Shown piece after piece: positions 46,927 to 57,839 of a stretch of 64,000 nt of DNA (positions within the stretch are counted from its first letter, which is position 1; every line of letters begins with the position of its first letter). Under the pieces are notes generated by a model. The model was not told the DNA's origin, searched no databases, and was given only the letters and a program-made list of their open reading frames with translations. The translations under genes and the position numbers were made by a program. Origin of the DNA: Lunularia cruciata (lineage: Eukaryota > Streptophyta > Marchantiopsida > Lunulariales > Lunulariaceae); contig OX419761.1 of the NCBI GenBank assembly GCA_948567375.1, positions 16,804,501-16,868,500 on the forward strand, in the 5' to 3' direction.

Positions 46927-48317
46927 AAATATATATTAAAGAATATCTGGGATAGAGAATTTGCTCATTCAAGCTTCTTCTTTAATCCCTTAGCCTCCTT
47001 CATCCAACCGGGAACTTTAATTCCATGAACTAGTTGGCATGAGTTTCCACCTATTAGTGGGAGAGTAGTTTAAGTTTTCACTTGGTTTTGGCATGCAGAG
47101 GTCACTCATGATGTCAAAATTATAGTAGCTGTTTTGGCATGTCCTAGAGTCCCGGCCTGTCACGCTCACTTCCTTTGCTTCGCTCTTCTTAGTAACACCA
47201 AGGATCCAGATCCTCGTGAGCGGTCGAAACCATATAATCATTTCGTGTCTAGACAATAAATATTTTACCTTGATTCCAAGCAAATGACAGGTGGGACTTG
47301 GTTCCAGAATCAGGCTGAAGCTCTTTACTATGATTGCGGCCAAGAATAATAGTTGAGTCTCTTACATGATAGATTATACTTTGAAAGAATGTGCGTTTTT
47401 AGTGAGACGAATATATCCATCAGTTGAACAAGAAGATTATTCTCATATCCTAGAGTCCCTGAGGTTGCTATATCAGAATAGGCCAATTACTGATGGGACC
47501 AAGGAAGAAAGCAAGCTAGTCAAATATATATCTATGAATGAAGAATTTTATAGCACAAAAAAGGTTTTTATAACTAAAACAATTCACTCCGCCTTCCTCT
47601 TTTAGATTTGTTCTCTCTTTACTAATCAAATAAGCACTTTCCTCTACATCCACTTGAAGGAAATTCATCAATGGCCTGGACAAGAAACATAGTGTCACAA
47701 GCTGCAAGATTGGCTAGCCCTACTCTTGCACCGGCGGCTACTCTAAATTGCATAAGAGGTGATTTTGCCAGACGTAAACTCGTAAGCAAGTAAATACATG
47801 CAAGGCTACACAAGTAGGAATTGACAAAGAACATGAGCAAAATTAAAACATCATTAGACTCACAAGTTTTTGCTCTATTAGACCTTCATGAACAATAAAT
47901 ATATAACAAGATTAGTTTGCTAGGTTACTATGTTACCAACTCTATATTTTAGTCAAGTTCAACTCATGAGAATTGATTGATATAAAAGTTCTATGTGTGT
48001 GCCTTAACAATAGGCAAATAGTACATCTCCTATGTTGCTGATTATGCTCAACATACTCAGCAAAAGGGTTTCTTCTTGTATTATTTCTTCCAACTATAGT
48101 ACCTATAGGACAACCATGTGCATGCACCATTTAAGGGTTGTGAACAATACATAGTTGCTCCCAAGAAATTTGTCCAATTTGCATTTGCAATAAATGTTAT
48201 TGATGCAATATAAGTTCACGTTATCTTATCATGAGCTGTTATAACATTGCATTGAATAGTATTGGCTCATGATTTTCTTGCTCATATGGCTAGGATCTAG
48301 TTAACCACCAATGTGTA

Positions 48318-49560
48318 TTAAAGGTCCATAGACAACATTGTAGCTATATCCAAAAGAACTTTCAAGGCATGAGTACAAGGTATTCCCATTGTCCTTTCAT
48401 AAGTATGTGTGCATTCCATGATGATGTATAAATGTTGTGCTTCATATAGCTTATCATACGCCTTTCTAAGAGCAAAGTGAGAGATCTTATAGTGGATATT
48501 CCTCCATATGGTGTGAATATGGTTCAACAATGTATGCCCGATATCAAATGCTATTTTTGGCAAATATTATGCTCTTGATGGTCAATAGAAAGCATGAGCT
48601 TTGCTACCACATCTTTAAGATCTCTAGAGGAAATACCAATCCAATTTTTGAGAGAAGAATGTTTTCCTTCCATGCACAAGGTAACAAGGTACCCAAGATG
48701 CAAGATAGACTTTGTCCAACCTTTGGATAAAATGCTCTTTGTAGACAATCCATGTATTCTTAATGTATGAAATTACATGACCATTTCCATGCTACCCAAA
48801 CTTCAATTACATACTATGCCAACTCTTTGTACAAGATATTTTGTAAAAACTTGCAACTAATGCACTCAATCTTCAATGAATTCTATCCATTGTTCCTATG
48901 TGGCAAATTTTTTCTTCAAATTTTCAATAATGTTTTTAGAGATATGCCATGCAAAAGAAGATTTGTGGTAGAAGGAAAAAGTCTTGCAATTATTGACATG
49001 AGTGGCTAGCTCACAATCAATGACAATGACTTGTGGAAGCAATTAGGGCAAGACAATGGTCTTGATGTTGTCTAAAGCTCTTAATCTATTTCAGTTTTTC
49101 CACTCATGAAAAAAAATGCAAGCAAAAATTTAGTGTTGGTTGATGTCATGCCTACAACATGTAGAAGAGGCATTCCAAAATTTTTTGGTCTTATAAGTTG
49201 AGTCTATAAGAAGAACATTTGGAAACTCCCTAGCAAATGCAATTATTGTGAGTGGTGCAAAAATGAAGCTAGTGACTTGCCCATTCATGGCATGTGAATA
49301 ATTATGAAAAATGCCATCCTATTGAAGCATATCCAGTAAGGGTTCAATTGGCATTCTTCTTGCCAATTGCATGTTCCATTCCCTTTGCATTGTATATATC
49401 TTTGGCTATCAAGAAAATATTGATTTCTTGTTGACAAATAGTTGTCAACATTGCCTTTGGAGATGCTCCGCTGCTTGACATCTCCTTAATTTTTGCAAGG
49501 CTTTCTTTTGATACAATGCAAGCTTAGGGATATGCTAGACTATATTCAATGGCCTTGTGG
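48318..49560 (-). pseudogene. Decayed Mutator-like (MULE) transposase
   Basis: Pieces of a MULE transposase follow in order down the minus strand. An N-terminal LAKIKEMSSSGASPKAML region lies near 49490-49410. A segment with FPNVLLIDSTYKT is near 49225-49190, containing the first catalytic Asp. VIVIDCELATHV is near 49030-48995, with the second Asp. WHISKNIIENLKKKF follows near 48950. A segment reading EGKHSSLKNW, equivalent to the VExxHxxLK motif, is near 48670. A SWIM-type Cys/His end (ECTHTYERTMGIPCTHALKVL) is near 48420-48360. They fall in several frames with stops, so the gene is dead. Terminal inverted repeats were not found. Confidence 0.8.
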
Positions 49561-50162
49561 TTATGCAAGCCATTCTTGAGTCAAATGGAACATTGTTGGC
49601 TACTTGTTTCTCATTGAATGACAACATCCCATACATAATTAGGGGCTCATGTGCTTGATTGGTGCTTCATATTCTTGTTTCTGAGGTACATGTGATGGTT
49701 CTTGTACTCTTGCCCATGCGTGCAATACAACCATACTTATTTTTTGGATATATCCCATCTTTGACACTTTTCTACATAAGCAACTTACTATGTAACTATC
49801 AGCTATGGCATGGTTCTCAATTGCAGCTTGCACTTCAGCAAGTGAGCTATATACTTGTTCTTGTGGAGGCTATAGATTTTTTGAAATTGACATTGTTATA
49901 GATTGTATAAATTGCAATTCTTTTGAAGTTCACATTGATTCTTGGAAGTAGATAGGGAACAACAAAGCGGTGTAAAGCCTTAGTAATAATGTGTTATCTT
50001 ATGGGTGTTGTATCTAGAAGCAATAGCATAGAAGAAATTCAAGAGTAAGTGTACAGGTAAGGGTAAGTTTTAGGCACCAAAGTGTAAGTTCAAGGCACCA
50101 AAGGTTTTGGTTATGGACTTTTTGTTGGTGTAGTATAGCTAATATGTTAAATAGGCTATAAT
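49561..50162. other. Spacer between MULE and gypsy remnants
   Basis: AT-rich DNA with no assignable feature. It contains a short duplicated phrase (caccaaag...gtaagtt) near 50078-50102. Confidence 0.5.
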
Positions 50163-50776
50163 GCATACATATATTGCTACACCACATACATTGCTATCAA
50201 CATCATACACTATAGAATCACAATTCACATATAAGTCATGCATGCACTCTAAAGTGCCACAATTAGTTTACTCTTCCACTTGAATCACACTCAAATTGGA
50301 TTTGAACTCAATTATCCACTCAATAATCTATTATCAAGCCACATCTAGTTTATCTAAGAAACTCCAAGTGATGCTCATCAGCCTCTATTCACCATAGCCA
50401 AGAACTTGAAGGCTTAACATCAGAGAAGTGAGCTTTTTGGAGTTGCACTTCAAAAATATACCCCTTGCTTGACCTAGATCTCTAGCCCTAATGGCATCAT
50501 TGATGGTGCAAATGATGGTGGGTCCTACCAATGATCAATAGCCTTAACATGAAATCTGGCCTCCATCAAGTAGTCCACGAGCAACTATCAAAATAACTAT
50601 GATTACCAGTACTACCACTCCAATGTCCAAGCAAACTAGCTTTCGTGTTGCAAATGTTATGATAGTTGTCATGCATATATACATTGCTAGACAACATATA
50701 TCATTGTCAACATCATACACTATAGAAGCACAACTTACACATAAGTTATACATGAAATTTAAAGTGCCATAATTGC
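50163..50776. repeat. 105-bp direct repeat flanking the left LTR-like segment
   Basis: Units 50163-50270 and 50672-50776 are alike (both contain caacatcatacactatagaa) and lie 509 bases apart, with the LTR-like segment (about 50280-50665) between them. No equivalent is seen at the right LTR-like segment. Confidence 0.8.
50280..50665 (-). repeat. Left (3') LTR-like segment of the gypsy element
   Basis: It aligns with about 59795-60215, most clearly from ccatag (about 50391) and gcttaacat (about 50415) to gcaaactagctttcgtgttgc (about 50630-50650). Divergence is high and the exact edges are unclear. Confidence 0.65.
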
Positions 50777-50944
50777 CCCCTAGTTGGTGGTTAGGTCCTT
50801 CTAACTCCAAATAGTCATTTACTCCAAGTATATGATATACCCTATAGTGGCCCAAGATCAAGAGATTAGGTGCTATCAAGCCCCATTATTAATCATCTAT
50901 TTACAATCTATCACATAAAGGGTGAACTAACTATAAGTCAAGTA

Positions 50945-51220
50945 CATCTAGGACATAAATATTATCCTTGAGGAACCACCATAAGAGGAGGGATCAACCA
51001 TGCCATATGCCATCCTCTCAAACAACTATCACAACCAACATAGTAGCAATTCTACCAAAAGAGCCACATAATATACACCACAAGTTTTCACGTACAAGTG
51101 TGAAGCTTGGGTCCATAGTACCATCAATGTTTGGGAGGTGGCATAACCCACAATTGCGCATATGATCATTCCAAACAACACCATCATATCCTTCTAACAT
51201 GAGGACTCAAAAGGTAACAT
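50945..51220 (-). pseudogene. PHD-type zinc finger at the gypsy C-terminus
   Basis: Directly after the integrase, in frame, comes a segment with NCGLCHLPNIDGTMDP (51155-51110). Then a Cys4-His-Cys3-like spacing follows: Cys-Ile-Leu-Cys (near 51075), Cys-Asp-Ser-Cys after a one-base frameshift (near 51030), Gly-Trp-His (near 51010) and Cys-Pro-Arg-Cys (near 50950). One expected Cys after Gly-Trp-His-Met-Ala is Trp, and a stop interrupts the last third. PHD fingers read histone tails. In a retrotransposon this could guide integration or tether it to chromatin (inference). Confidence 0.7.
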
Positions 51221-51326
51221 TTTGTGCACTCTCAAGATAGTATAGCCTGTAGTAACATCAAGTGTTGTCGGTGTAGTTTGTTATAGATATACATAGTAAC
51301 CTAGATGAAATCAATGGATCAAGGAT

Positions 51327-52190
51327 CTATAACCTCCGCCTCAAATAATAGCATAGCATGATGTCCTTATGTTGAGCAATTGCTAAGTTCTCAAAGACCA
51401 TCAACATCACTCTTTGAAAGGTCTCTATTGGTTGAGAACATGCACTTGCCCATACATCTAGATCATCCAAGTCCAAAACTACAATAACATCATGACAAAT
51501 GGCTATTGGTAAATCTGGATCTTGTTGATAAAATAGAAAGTAGAGAGGATTGCCGGCTAAACTGATAGCCCATGGCCAACTAAGATAACTGGATATCCAA
51601 ATCTCCCAAGTGGTCTCTTTGCAAACCACACTTATGCAATCTTCTCTTCATTGTTTGAACTACTCTCTCTGCTAAGCCATCTATCTCAAGGTGATCTGAA
51701 GAGGTAGTAAAATGATCAATCAAGGCCTTGTCACACAAGACCTGAAACTCTCCCAAGAACTCTGTACCTTGTCCAACCAAAACCTTAACTAGTGCACCAA
51801 AATGATTAAGAACCCAATCCAAGAACAAGTAAGTTGTCCCTTTATTGGACTTGTCAGGAAGTGCCACCAACTCCATCCACTTTGAAAAGTGCTCCACCAT
51901 AACCAAAACATACCAATGATATCTCATAGTTAATGGTAAGGGTCTAGTAAAGTCCATACTTCAATGGTAACCTTGCTTTATGATAGATAATGGGTGTAAT
52001 TGTGCCATGAGAGCATTAAATGATGCTCTAACTTGGTCACAAATCACACAACCAGCAACAAACTATTGTACATCAGTCTATATACCATGCCGCCAATAAT
52101 GACTCTAGAGTGAGATATATGTATGCTTTACTCCAAAATGTCCTTGCTCCTCATCAACATGATATACCAACTATGGTCTCTAAGATGGAA
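51327..52190 (-). pseudogene. Gypsy integrase
   Basis: An HHCC-like finger is seen near 52160-52035 (HVDEEQGHFG... then CVICDQVR). The catalytic core follows: MDFTRPLP (first Asp, 51957), VGQGTEF where Asp of the usual DxGTEF is Gly (about 51760), and DHLEIDGLAERVVQTMKR with the third acidic residue. The tail DLDDLDVWASACSQPIETFQR (51500-51430) is also recognisable. Frames shift twice, and the second catalytic Asp appears lost. Confidence 0.85.
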
Positions 52191-52515
52191 GTGGTACTAC
52201 TTGCACTCTACCATACTTCCATACAAAAAGAAGATGTTTGCACTCCAATCTAATCACTTAGCTTGCTGAAGGACATGGTCTCTCTCCTTGGTACCAACTA
52301 TGCCACCCATAACACCAATGCAAAGATAATCCATCACAAAGACATCATCATGAATATCTTGTGCTGACTTGTACCAATATTTCCACCCTTTGGATCTATG
52401 ATCTCAACAACTCCTCTTGTATGTGGTGAGAGAGATACCATCAAAGCCTCAAAAAAATATATAGAAATATAGATGCATGCCAACTTGGCACCATCTCCTT
52501 ATCTATCTCACCATG

Positions 52516-52920
52516 CTAACATGCTTCAATCTGATCTTGCTGGTTAGGACATGGGTTTCTACTCAACCTATCTGCATTATAGTTCACCACTCTAGGTCTA
52601 TGAATAATCATGACAACATACTCTAGTAAAATCAGAACCCATTGTGCAAGCTTCCTTGAAAGATTGTCAGACTCTATCAACCACTTCAATGGTTGATGAT
52701 CAATGATGAGAATGAAGAGGGTTACCAAATAGGTAACATTGAAAATGTGCTATTGCCCACACTATTGCCAAGCACTCTCTCCCATATGAGCTATACTTTG
52801 CCTTTGCTAAATTGTTGGAGTGACTAGCATAGGCCACCATAAACTCCTTTCCCTCATCATCTTGCTATGTGAGTATTTCTCCAAGCTCCAACATATTCCA
52901 ATGAGTATGAACCTAGAATG
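52516..52920 (-). pseudogene. Gypsy RNase H
   Basis: It starts near the YASHSNNLAKAKYSSY region (52840-52790) and ECLAIVWAIAHF (52780-52740), followed by DHQPLKWLIESDNLSRKLAQW (52700-52640) and NADRLSR (52570). The N-terminal part is in another frame from the C-terminal part. Confidence 0.82.
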
Positions 52921-53039
52921 GTTGTCCATTGATCGGTCTCCTAGATTAGGAGCAAATATCAACCTCTCCTAGAGCTCTATAAAAGCTCTCTCTTGCTCAT
53001 CTCCCCAATACCATGATTGTGTAAGCTTGGTCAGATTTA

Positions 53040-53720
53040 TCAAGGCCTTAGTAATGACACTAACATATCAGCAATAGAAGTTTACCAACCCAAGAAATGA
53101 TCACACTTTGCTCACATCCATCAATTGAGGAATATGTGCAATAGTCTCCACCTTGGTCTCTTGAACACCAAGTCCACCAAGGTAGATAATATGACCCAAA
53201 TACTCAACATACTCATGGAATAATCTACACTTCTTAGGATTTAACTTGAGTCCATAAGATCTCAATCTCTCAAACACCTCCAACAATTGTCTCTCATGTT
53301 CCTCCACAATAGTGTTATAGACCAAAATATCATCAATATAACATTGAGAAAAATCTACTCTTGCTAGGATCTTGTCCATGACCCTCTAAAATTGAGTAGG
53401 AGTATTCTTTAAGCCAAATGGTAAGAACCTCCACTAATAAAATACATTCTTACCTTTAGGATCAATAGCCCAAAATGCTATCTTGGACTTGTACTCCTCC
53501 TTGATTGGTAACTGATAATATCTTGCTCAAAGATCCAAAGTATTGAAGACCTTTGCATGCCCAATTGCATCAAAGATCTCCTCCAATGTAGGCATACCGA
53601 TTAGCCCTAGTTTGTTGGTTGATAAGACAATAATCTCCACATATCTATCAATTTGTATAGTTACCATATAGATACTTATTGGCTAGCATCATAGTAGTTG
53701 AAGCATACTCTCTATGTGAA
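53040..53720 (-). pseudogene. Gypsy reverse transcriptase
   Basis: The segment EIFDAIGHAKVFNTLDL begins near 53580, then a stop, ARYYQLPIKEEYKSKIAFW (about 53527-53470) and WRFLPFGLKNTPTQF (about 53430-53388). The catalytic YIDDILVY follows near 53343-53320, with GLKLNPKKCRLF (53250-53215). Asp-Asp of the active site is retained but at least three in-frame stops are present. Confidence 0.88.
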
Positions 53721-54299
53721 ATCTCCACCAAATCAATATCAAAAAGGTCTCTCTTTTGGCTCTAAAACTCTCTCCATGCCACTATATTTGTAGGGACAAA
53801 GATAAAATAGTGTATCACTAGTAAGCTTAATCTAAATACTAGGTCCTTTTAGAGCACCCAAATCCGTCATATCGAGGGCAAAACAACTAGTGTAGCTCCT
53901 CAAGAACATCCTAACTCTTTGTTTTTACTCTCTTGTAAGCTTGGATTCAATGTTTGGCTTCCAAGTATCCTCTATAATTGACATAAGAGTGGAAGAAACT
54001 AACTAGCTGCTACACCATGCCCTTTTGGAAGCAATAATGTCTTGCCTCCAAGCGCTAGAGTCTCCAACCTTAGAGTGAAAAACTCCCTCTACTTTAGCTA
54101 CAAGCTCCACACGTCCTCTAATCACATCCCAAGTAAACCAAGTAGATCATGCTCACATAGATGAACCCCAAGTAGACCACACTCATTAGTAGCCATTGGT
54201 TGTGTCCCAAGAATACCATGTCCACTCTGACCATTACCCCCAACATGTGCCTGAATCATCTTGATAGGCATAGAGCTCATAAGTGTCCAAGTGGTAATG

Positions 54300-55240
54300 C
54301 CTATCAAATACATCCTATATTACTCCACCAAGCCAAGGCTCACAATCCAAGTCAAATAGTTTAGGTCCATAACATGACCTAACACTTGATGCTTAGATAC
54401 CTTTGATATTGTTGAAATGGCAATAATTCTAGTATGGAAATCTAACCTTCACTCTCTCTCATCAACATTGTGCTTCACCAACTATTGTAACTATGAGTCC
54501 CAAACAAATCCAAGATCTCTCTTGCAAAAATCATGTGAGCCTAGGAAACTCATAATTGTGGATAAAGTGGCTATAGGCTGCCCAACAAGCTTCACCATTG
54601 CATTAGGTGACCTTTCAATCCCCACCACAAGTTAAGATTAGCAACTAACATCTAGAATATCATCAACAATAAGGTAGGAAAGCCGCTAAACCCCATCATA
54701 GGCACATTGTAAAACCTCTCTAGGTAAGAGGTTTGCCACCAAAGACAAATACAATGGGTATGTGAGCCAACTTTAGTTGCATCCACAACATGGCAAGTCC
54801 CATCCAAGATGGACTTGATGTGTACTTGCCACTAGGTTTGTGCAAGAATCACCCATCAAAGGGACATTCTCCAAAATGCAAGTTGGAGAAATAGATTGAT
54901 GAACCTAGAGATGCCATAGTATACATAATATCTCCCAGAACACACTAAAATAGAGATTTTGTAGATTGTGACCTTAGCCAACATGCGTATGTTTTTTACA
55001 TTGCCATTCAAAAATCACCAAATGAATGGAACCTTGTCTCTCCAAATCCTACATCTCTAGCAAGGAAATTGCTATTGGTAGGATCTTCTAGTAACCTTTG
55101 GCTGTTGACATTGATAATAATTGAAAATATTGATAGGCAAATTGTACTGCATAATGTAGAGAGAATTGCCTAACAATCTTATCTCTCTACAAAAACAAGT
55201 ACCTCTAAACCTATATACCTACTTGTAGTACCGTAACTAC
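54300..55240 (-). pseudogene. C5 cytosine-methyltransferase-like domain in the gypsy polyprotein
   Basis: Between protease and RT, in shifting frames, the minus strand reads a SAM-binding-like start (GVCLLE then GGLALE, about 55280-55245) and DLERQGSIHLVIFEWQCK (about 55045-54990), where family members have a Pro-Cys-Gln catalytic loop; here Pro is Gln and Gln is Lys, with Cys kept. ENVPLMGDS (about 54868-54840) matches the ENV motif of C5 methyltransferases. Further matches are VDDILD (about 54665-54650), AMVKLVGQP (about 54605-54575) and a C-terminal VLGHVMDLNYLTW-like segment in another frame (about 54325-54285). The enzyme class methylates cytosine C5 in DNA. This copy is inactive. Confidence 0.72.
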
Positions 55241-55550
55241 TCTAATGCTAATCCACCAACTACTCTAATAAGCATACACCCTCTATTAGATATTGCCAAG
55301 CAATAAGTGTGGTATCCAAAGTTGACAAGGTAATAGACTCTTTAGTCTCATCCTCACATTGGTCCTTGGTGGTACAAAGGCTCCACTCTAAGCCTACTAC
55401 ACCAATTGAACTGCATATTGCCACAATGCTTCCTCAGAACTCCACAATGGAATAGCCAAGGTGGATAGAAAAATCCCACTTGTACTCCAAATTTGAGTGC
55501 TCTCCTTAAGTATATGGTATCCTCTACATGGGCATTCCTTTCCAAGTCAT

Positions 55551-55802
55551 TAGACCAAGTAATAAAACCATTGAAAGCTAAAATTGATGCTATGGTCACT
55601 AACTATAATGAGCCAAAATTACCTTTACTAAAGCACACCGGTAGGCCACATACCCATCCCTCACTTGACTATAATGAACTGAGTCACTAGGCCAAGTAAC
55701 AAAACCATTGAAAGCTGAAATTGATGCCATGGTTCCTAACTATAATGAGCCAAAATTACCTTTACTTAAGCATACCAGTAGGCCATATACCCGTCCCTCA
55801 CC
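55551..55802. repeat. Direct duplication, 137-base period, inside the gypsy element
   Basis: Units 55551-55666 and 55688-55802 are about 90% alike by eye (both contain aatgagccaaaattacc). The duplication lies just 3' of the protease on the coding strand and must have arisen within the element. Confidence 0.9.
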
Positions 55803-55811
55803 GCATACCCA

Positions 55812-56411
55812 TCAACTCACCTGACCTGGCCTATAAGAAGCTATATCCTCCCAATAGTCAATATTGAAACCCATGGAGTATAACATTGCTCCACCAACTA
55901 GCAAATCATATGCCTCTACTATTGTCGCAATGGCATGAGCTCTCACCATAGAGCTATTAGTCAGATGACCAGGCTGAGTTTGAACAATGAGCTCCCCACA
56001 TGTGATGTATTGTGTAGAATCACCCCTTAGAGATGTTTGGATATGAAATAGAAACCTCTCTACATTCATCTTCCATAGCCCAAGACCGACAATTGCAACC
56101 TTCCTTACCATAAGGAGCTATGCACTAGAGTCTAATAAGAACTTTTGTGGTATATAGGCCTTCCTTGAAGGTCTTGTCAAATGGAAAATCCCACTTTGCT
56201 TGTCCAATAAGACAAATCTAGGTGTGAATTGAGCTTGCTCAAAGGTAAGTCTAGTTGGTAACTCCTCTAACCTAGTTGCTATTGCTTGCCATAAACCACT
56301 AGTAGTTGAATGGATGCAATAATTCTCAACCAAGTTAGCTCCACCATCAATTACCTCTACTCTAGAAGTAGAAATCACATCATCCCTACTCTTACAAAGT
56401 GTGATAGCCAA
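55812..56411 (-). pseudogene. Gypsy aspartic protease
   Basis: Two open frames in the same reading phase are separated by one amber codon (56118-56120), which sits three codons after the active-site motif LLDSSA (usual form DSGA or DTGA). A second conserved block reads EAYDLLVGGAMLYSMGF (about 55910-55860). Apart from the amber codon this domain is almost uninterrupted, the best-kept part of the element. Confidence 0.85.
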
Positions 56412-56959
56412 TTGGAATGTTAGAGTTGGTCAACTCTCAATGGAAAAAAATCATTAGTTGAGAACAAAGAGACGTGCATAGTCAATTGAGTTGCCCTTAA
56501 CATTGTGCTAGACTCAATATGTATAGTAACAAGTGGTTGATTCATTGACTACTATCTAGTCCATCATGCATTCCATCACCACCTACTACACTTGTACTAG
56601 GACATGTAGGAGCTATGGATGTCATTTGTAGTGCCTCAGAAAGTGTGAAAGACTAGAGAAGTCTAACCTATCTACCAACTTCTCCCGTCTATAGGCCCAA
56701 CTCCGCTAATGCTCCTCTAGGCTTTAGAACACATAATGCACTCCTAGTCATTATGGTAGATGTATCTACTTTTTTTGCTCTACACATAAAGTCCAAGATA
56801 TCTCTATCACCAACATAAAAGGTGGAAACCTCAACATTTGAATTTGATCTCCTTTCAGCTATGGCCATCCTAGCCAATCTCTACTCCAACTGCTCAATCC
56901 AAGTAGCCATGGTTGTATCAAAAGTAAGGGTAGGTATTGGGTCCTTACCAAGTGTAGAT

Positions 56960-57660
56960 CCTCTACCATCATCTTGTTCTCCATGACCTAGAGCTCCTCT
57001 ACCACTTGCCATAGTAGCCCTACCACTCCATAACCCCAAGTGGAGGTCAAAACATTGGTCATTGGTATGACCAAATCTATGGAAATGGTCACATTGTCTT
57101 TGTGCTTGTTGTGATGCACCAAAGGTATCATGTCTACTACCTTGGGGTGCATTCTATCTTGTGGTGAGGTCCACCATAAGTCCAACAAGCAACGCCACCA
57201 CTCATTGGTTATTGCTAACTCAAAAATGAAGGTAAGGGGCTAGTTGCATTAGGCCTTCCACTCGCTCCATAAGATCTGGCCTATCCACTCTACCCTTGGA
57301 AACCAACACTATGTGGTACACTCTTTTACACTTTAGAAAAAGTAATAACTATGGACGAGGTCTCCTTAAAAAATTTAGATGTCATCGCTATCTCCTCCAC
57401 CATGTTAAACTCAATGCACTTAGCCAAACTAAAGATCACCGCCAAAGAAGGTGAGGTAGCCTACAACATTGTAGCATCATGTACTCAGCATTGCATCTTC
57501 ATGTCCAAGATCCCATACCAAAACTAGACTACTTGGGCCTCAATAACTCCCTAAGTGAAATTGATTAGCCATCTTATGCAAGTGTATGCCTTGTGTAAGC
57601 TCTCTCCAACCTTCCATTGGAACTCTTGCAAGCTCTTCAGCTTGTCAATGCGCACTCCTT
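56960..57660 (-). pseudogene. Gypsy gag with zinc knuckle
   Basis: A capsid-like segment LQEFQWKVGESLHKAYTCI (about 57633-57577) is followed by a degenerate stretch. A zinc knuckle, CxxFxxxxHxxxxC, lies at 57054-57098 with the second Cys replaced by Phe. Stops are common. The start of gag was not located. Confidence 0.7.
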
Positions 57661-57839
57661 GGTAGTTTTGTCTCAAACATTGGGAGAACTCCACCATGAG
57701 GTTAAACCTCAATATTGCACCACCTCTTGCAATATATTTCCACTTGTTGTAGCACCATCTCCAACTAGTGCACCTCCACCGGATACACCAACACTAATAG
57801 AATTAGAATTCATAGGTACTATTCCTAGAAACTAAGCTT

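Larger units (their letters stand above)
45329..48317. other. Spacer downstream of OLA1, with foldbacks
   Basis: The first few hundred bases should hold the OLA1 3' untranslated region. No assignable gene follows. Open frames at 46101-46373 and 47366-47605 (plus) are not recognised. Three foldbacks at 45796-45909, 46581-46726 and 46799-46926 are listed separately. Confidence 0.55.
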
